Position numbers and translations under genes: made by a program
Shown: positions 32,262-33,635 of the stretch, piece after piece
How the letters are laid out: each line of letters begins with the position of its first letter
How positions within the stretch are numbered: the first letter of the stretch is position 1
Notes under the pieces: model-generated
Databases searched by the model: none
Told to the model about the DNA's origin: nothing
What the model saw: the letters and a program-made list of their open reading frames with translations, nothing else
Assembly (NCBI GenBank): GCA_030041455.1
Contig: JASHNV010000074.1
Location: 1-33,635 of the forward strand
Direction: 5' to 3'
DNA from: Spirochaetia bacterium
GTDB lineage: Bacteria > Spirochaetota > Spirochaetia > DAHUYW01
Length of the DNA stretch: 33,635 bases

Positions 32262-32969
32262 TTGAATAAAGAAGCTCCATCGGGCGTGATAGAAGGTAGG
32301 CGAGAGCGCAAGCGGCGCGAGACATACGACCGGATCGCTAAAGCCGCCATCAAGCTCTTCCTGAAGCTCGGCTATGAAGAAACGACCATGGACGCCATTG
32401 CCGAGGCCGCAGATGTGTCACGCCGGAGCCTGTTCCACTACTTCTCGTCGAAGGAAGATGTCCTTTTCGCCAATCAGGAAAAGTTCCTCTCCGCTGTTGT
32501 GGAAGAAATACGCAGGCAGCCAAAGGAATGGTCATGGCCGGCGTTGATCGAAAGCGCAATGGTGCGTGCCATTGCCGACGCCTCAAGCCCCGAGAACATT
32601 GCCATCGACGAATTCGTCCGACACACACCTGCACTCCAATCGCGATATCAGCTCAAGTACGTGTATCTGGAGCAGGCCATTGCCAGTGCGCTTGTGGAAA
32701 GAGGCAATAGCGATGAGGCAAGTCGCAGGCGGGCGGAATTGCTCGCCGCCATCGTTGTTGCGGGCCTTCGCATTTCAACCAAGGCTTCAAGTGGCGAGGG
32801 CATCATAGGATATAAAGGCACCAAACAAAGCGTGCCTGAGCAGTTTCAGCGCTTTTGGCAATCCCTGCACGAGTTTGGTGAGGAAGGCCTCTCGCATCAC
32901 ATCCGTCGGGATCACCTATCCAGGCGAGTACATAGTTCACTCAATAAAATGGGAGGGAAGCCGAAATGA
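32262..32969 (+). CDS. TetR family transcriptional regulator of the SDR gene
   Basis: The protein has 235 residues from TTG 32262. A GTG at 32286 is an alternative, and neither has a strong ribosome-binding site. The helix-turn-helix is TYDRIAKAAIKLFLKLGYEE followed by MDAIAEAADVSRRSLFHYFS. The C-terminal domain is helical. It is divergent from the SDR gene, with stacked TGCA palindromes between, so it most likely represses both. Its GC content is visibly lower than the window average, suggesting transfer, probably from a proteobacterium. The stop overlaps the next start (ATGA). Confidence 0.92.
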   Translation: MNKEAPSGVIEGRRERKRRETYDRIAKAAIKLFLKLGYEETTMDAIAEAADVSRRSLFHYFSSKEDVLFANQEKFLSAVVEEIRRQPKEWSWPALIESAMVRAIADASSPENIAIDEFVRHTPALQSRYQLKYVYLEQAIASALVERGNSDEASRRRAELLAAIVVAGLRISTKASSGEGIIGYKGTKQSVPEQFQRFWQSLHEFGEEGLSHHIRRDHLSRRVHSSLNKMGGKPK

Positions 32970-33082
32970 TGGAACTTATTCAGCGGTACTACTCCGCCGA
33001 GCGACATACGGCGCCGGCAGCGATAGGAACAGGCATCGTGCTGATATTGCGCTTTTCTGCTCTGTTGGCACGATGCCGCTAG
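32966..33082 (+). pseudogene. Truncated membrane protein fragment
   Basis: A 38-residue frame starts MMELIQRYYSAERHTAP with ATGA overlap to the TetR stop and GGGAGG upstream. A hydrophobic segment AIGTGIVLILRFSALLA begins where a membrane helix would, then a TAG ends it. The coupling shows that a membrane protein gene used to follow the TetR gene and was cut off. The frame runs straight on into LysR-like sequence after the TAG, marking a recombination junction near 33050-33083. Confidence 0.6.
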
Positions 33083-33256
33083 GACGAGCCGAACATCGAA
33101 ATCCGTCTGTCCGAAGTTCTCTTGTCGCGGCAGATCAAGGGACTACTCGACGACACCTATGACCTGGGGTTCGCACGCGCCGATGAGGTCGGCGACGGCA
33201 TCATCGCGGAGCCGGCCTGGAGTGATCCGCTGATGGTGGCGGTGCCCGACCGCCAT
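33083..33256 (+). pseudogene. LysR-family substrate-binding domain fragment
   Basis: The translation contains NIEIRLSEVLLSRQIKGLLD, DTYDLGFARADEVGDGIIAE and SDPLMVAVPDRH. This is the effector-domain core of LysR regulators (E-L-x-x-x-Q-x-x-G-L, YDLGF, E-P-x-W-x-D-P-L-x-V-A-V-P). The helix-turn-helix and the C-terminus are missing. After DRH the frame continues into unrelated sequence, the antisense of an integrase start. Confidence 0.85.
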
Positions 33257-33257
33257 C

Positions 33258-33320
33258 GACGGCCTGCGCCTTGGGTTGCGCCCTTTCCACGGCGGTCTTG
33301 GTGAGCTTGATCTTAGCCAT
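33258..33320 (-). pseudogene. 5' fragment of a phage-type tyrosine integrase gene
   Basis: From ATG 33320 the minus strand reads MAKIKLTKTAVERAQPKAQA, the start typical of proteobacterial phage-type site-specific integrases (DUF4102-like N-terminus). AAGGAG lies upstream. After about 21 codons it runs into the LysR fragment, so the catalytic domain is absent. It marks the edge of a degraded mobile element. Confidence 0.75.
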
Positions 33321-33635
33321 GCTGACTCCTTCTTGGGTAGCCCCGGAGTCCAAGTGCCAGCCAAGAGCCGTCAGAGGGGAAATCGGAGCAGGTTACGGAA
33401 AGCACCGGCATACGGTGAATCGACGTAAGCCCTTGATAAACCTGCTGCATCGGGCTGCATCGCACTCCATCCAATTTCGGTGCTGGAGTCAGGGCGAAAC
33501 AAAAAAACACGGGGCGGCATGAGAGGATATGTACCATAGCAGGGAGGCGGCGGCGGGGATTCGCTCCGCTTGTGTACGAGCTCGGTGTCCGCCTGCGTGT
33601 GATTCCCGGCCGAGGACGATCACGAGCCCGCTCAT
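33321..33635. other. Region upstream of the integrase fragment, no supported gene
   Basis: It contains an inverted repeat GCAGGTT/AACCTGC (33388-33394 with 33439-33445) and a tandem 10-base repeat GCTGCATCGG/GCTGCATCGC (33444-33453, 33454-33463), possibly integrase-related sites. No tRNA is visible. Open frames at the very end cannot be judged because the window stops. Confidence 0.45.

Noticed and set aside
1-33635. CRISPR arrays, tRNA or rRNA genes, complete insertion sequences
   Set aside because: No regularly spaced identical repeats, no cloverleaf with a GGTTCGA-type arm, no rRNA blocks and no transposase were seen by eye.

Overview
The window is a high-GC bacterial chromosome segment with tightly packed genes and no rRNA or tRNA. 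A spirochaete-like host (Spirochaetota, GC-rich lineage) is my best guess. It rests on the style of the methyl-accepting chemotaxis protein, the YtfQ-type and Liv-type ABC cassettes, and the lipoprotein signal of the LivK homologue. No phylogenetic marker is present, so this is inference only.

Layout. 1-402: the 3' end of an unidentified gene and a cluster of stem-loops. 403-3293: small regulators (TetR, MarR), a class III nucleotide cyclase and a DUF1801 protein. 3531-7757: an ECF sigma factor of the ECF42 type (with a C-terminal TPR-like extension) and its YCII/DGPF partner, divergent from a LUD-domain protein and an MFS drug-type exporter. Two mirror-image promoters (TGTCGA-N17-CGTTC) sit between the two units. 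8096-12479: a thiamin salvage operon cytX-thiM-thiL-thiD with a complete control region: sigma70 promoter, TPP riboswitch, intrinsic terminator. 12784-14810: a transmembrane chemoreceptor and a possible coupled small ORF. 15084-21479: a ytfQ-ytfR-ytfT-yjfF sugar ABC operon ending in its own LacI-type regulator, with a strong promoter followed by two tandem palindromic operators. 21601-23156: a TetR-metallo-beta-lactamase operon in which the TetR gene appears leaderless and its start codon lies inside its operator. 23644-30522: a Liv-type ABC operon (livK, livH, a fused livM-livG, livF), divergent from a YheO/DauR-type regulator and a uroporphyrinogen-decarboxylase-like (MtaA-like) protein. 30791-33320: accessory DNA of visibly lower GC, with an XRE antitoxin-like gene, a divergent SDR/TetR pair, a truncated membrane protein, a LysR fragment and the first codons of a phage-type integrase.

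How the genes work together. The window is dominated by self-contained uptake modules (HMP/thiamin precursor, sugar, amino-acid-like ligand), each carrying its own switch: a riboswitch, a LacI-type repressor, a YheO-type regulator. Stress or drug-response pairs lie between them (ECF42/YCII with LUD/MFS, TetR/MBL, TetR/SDR). Both ABC operons have a strong stem-loop directly after the binding-protein gene, the usual way to raise binding protein over permease. The least described parts are the two-sided ECF42 promoter region and the Liv/UroD-like cluster, which may handle a methylated or amino-acid-like compound.
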